A DNA stretch of 64,000 bases from Streptosporangium saharense (GTDB taxonomy: Bacteria; Actinomycetota; Actinomycetes; Streptosporangiales; Streptosporangiaceae), in the NCBI RefSeq assembly GCF_014203715.1, contig NZ_JACHJP010000005.1:310001-374000 (forward strand). The letters run 5' to 3'. Shown here piece by piece: positions 62,977-64,000 of this stretch (position 1 is the stretch's first letter; each line of letters starts with the position of its first letter). The translations under genes and the position numbers were made by a program. The notes beneath the pieces are model-generated. The model was not told the origin of the DNA. It saw only the letters and a program-made list of their open reading frames with translations, and did not search any database.

Positions 62977-64000
62977 TCAGCCGGTGAGGAAGGACACGCC
63001 CAGGATGACGATCACCACCAGGGCGAGGGCCGCGATCCCCATGAGGACGAGCACCCCGACCTTGCTCCTGGACGAGGGCTGGGGCGCCTGACCGTTCTGG
63101 ACGGGGCGGCCGTCCTGCCCGGTGAAGGCGAACAGGTCGGTCCCGAGCCCGGGGGAACGCGGTCCCGTGGGCGCCCAGGGCCCCTGAGGCGGTCCCTGCG
63201 GGGGCGGCCCCTGTGGCGGGGGCCCCTGGAACGGCGGCCTCCGCTGGGGCCCCTGTGGCGGCGGGAAGCCCTGCTGCGGGTACGGCGGCGGCACCGAGGG
63301 CCCCGCGACCGGCCTGTCCTGCACCGGAGGAACCGGGGGAGCAGGGGGCGGTGTGGCCGTCCGCGCTCCCGCGACCGGCGTCCCGAGGCCGGGTACGGCC
63401 GGGCGGGCCGGCGCCGGGGCGGCGTTCTGGGGGCCGGGAGGCAGCCGCAGACCACCCTTGGGCCGGATGACCACCACCGTGCGGTTGGCGTCGAACTCCT
63501 CGTCGTCCTCCTGCGCCGCGGAAGCGGGCGCCTCCTCAGGACTGGCCGTCTTCCGCGGGGCCGGTTCCTGTACGGCGGGCTTCTGCACGGCCGGTTTCTG
63601 CGCGGCCGGTTTCTGTACGGCGGGCTTCTGGGACGTGCCGGGAGGGTCCAGGGCGGGAACGACCGGGATCGACCCGGTCGGGGTGTCCGCCACGGTCCTC
63701 AGCATCGCGATCGCCTGCAGGTGCGTGGGGCGGGCGGTGTGGTCCCGCTCCAAAAGGTGTTCGAGCACCGGGCGCAGCGGCCCCGCCTGGGTCGGCGAGT
63801 CGGCCTTGTCCGTCATCAGCGCGGCCAGGGTCTCGGCGACCGAGGAGCGCTCGTAGGCCGGACGGCCCTCGACCGCGAAGTACAGCGTCGCGCCGAGTGA
63901 CCAAAGGTCGGACTCGGGGCCGGTGTGCTCCCCGCGTGCCCGCTCGGGGGCGGTGTAGCCGGGCGAGCCGATCACCATGCCGGTCTTGGTGAGGCTGCTG
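62977..64000 (-). CDS. Ser/Thr protein kinase, C-terminal part (start outside window)
   Basis: The gene runs in from the right edge, starting in the activation loop. GSPGYTAPERARGEHTGPESDLWSLGATLYFAVEG is subdomain VIII-IX of PknB-type kinases, in part. A long Pro/Gln-rich juxtamembrane linker follows, including five KPAxQ units and PPQGPP repeats. One C-terminal membrane helix (VGVLVLMGIAALALVVIVIL) ends the protein only a few residues later, so no extracellular sensor domain is present. Confidence 0.93.
   Translation of the reverse strand, partial: SSLTKTGMVIGSPGYTAPERARGEHTGPESDLWSLGATLYFAVEGRPAYERSSVAETLAALMTDKADSPTQAGPLRPVLEHLLERDHTARPTHLQAIAMLRTVADTPTGSIPVVPALDPPGTSQKPAVQKPAAQKPAVQKPAVQEPAPRKTASPEEAPASAAQEDDEEFDANRTVVVIRPKGGLRLPPGPQNAAPAPARPAVPGLGTPVAGARTATPPPAPPVPPVQDRPVAGPSVPPPYPQQGFPPPQGPQRRPPFQGPPPQGPPPQGPPQGPWAPTGPRSPGLGTDLFAFTGQDGRPVQNGQAPQPSSRSKVGVLVLMGIAALALVVIVILGVSFLTG
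63556..63630. repeat. 5 x 15-bp repeat inside the kinase linker
   Basis: Five 15-base units (TACGGCGGGCTTCTG type on the plus strand) code KPAVQ/KPAAQ/EPAPR on the minus strand within the kinase linker. Confidence 0.8.

Overview
The window is high-GC DNA in which most genes use GTG or ATG starts with purine-rich ribosome sites, and many neighbours overlap by 4 to 14 bases. Gene content points to a filamentous actinomycete: a mycothiol S-conjugate amidase, an AfsQ1/AfsQ2-type two-component pair, two WhiJ-like XRE/DUF397 loci, a BldC-like regulator, a GTP-dependent PEP carboxykinase and an Rv1086-type Z-prenyl synthase. A family such as Streptosporangiaceae would fit, but that is inference; no rRNA or tRNA gene was found to settle it.

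Layout. 0-8.8 kb: end of a PucR-type regulator; a GNAT/N-succinylamino acid racemase pair; a DUF202 protein; an aminoglycoside 2'-N-acetyltransferase divergent from an ABC exporter/XRE operon across a perfect palindrome; membrane proteins. 8.9-21 kb: regulator-rich accessory DNA with a UTRA GntR protein, two XRE-DUF5753/DUF397 pairs, an anti-sigma-type ATPase, a BldC-like protein, TetR/TauE and TetR/P450 modules, and a DUF397 gene with an internal deletion joined to a lipoprotein gene. 21-30 kb: MarR regulator/threonine ammonia-lyase, M1 lipoprotein peptidase, RDD protein, hppD with a divergent Lrp regulator, and a class A PBP. 30-42 kb: YyaL, an AlaA-like aminotransferase, an M4 protease with a TTA second codon, mca, DUF4307, greA and an NlpC/P60 protein. 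42-50 kb: pckG behind four DasR-like operators; a TIGR04222/DUF692/partner operon; prenyl synthase; PhoH-PIN. 50-64 kb: AfsQ1/Q2-like system plus lipoprotein, SLT-like protein, GT2, GAF-PucR regulator with 3-hydroxybutyrate dehydrogenase, fumC with a tautomerase, a 16 x 15 bp minisatellite before an ArsB/NhaD-type permease, and the end of a Ser/Thr kinase.

Most interesting: (1) the operon at 45.2-47.4 kb, where a membrane protein with a Gly/Ser/Cys-rich tail overlaps a DUF692 (multinuclear iron oxidase) gene and a small partner, the layout of a cysteine-modifying RiPP-like system; (2) the control region at 53.1-53.3 kb, with an exact AfsQ1-type motif and an exact Crp-type motif; (3) the operator cluster before pckG; (4) the minisatellite in frame with a permease gene.
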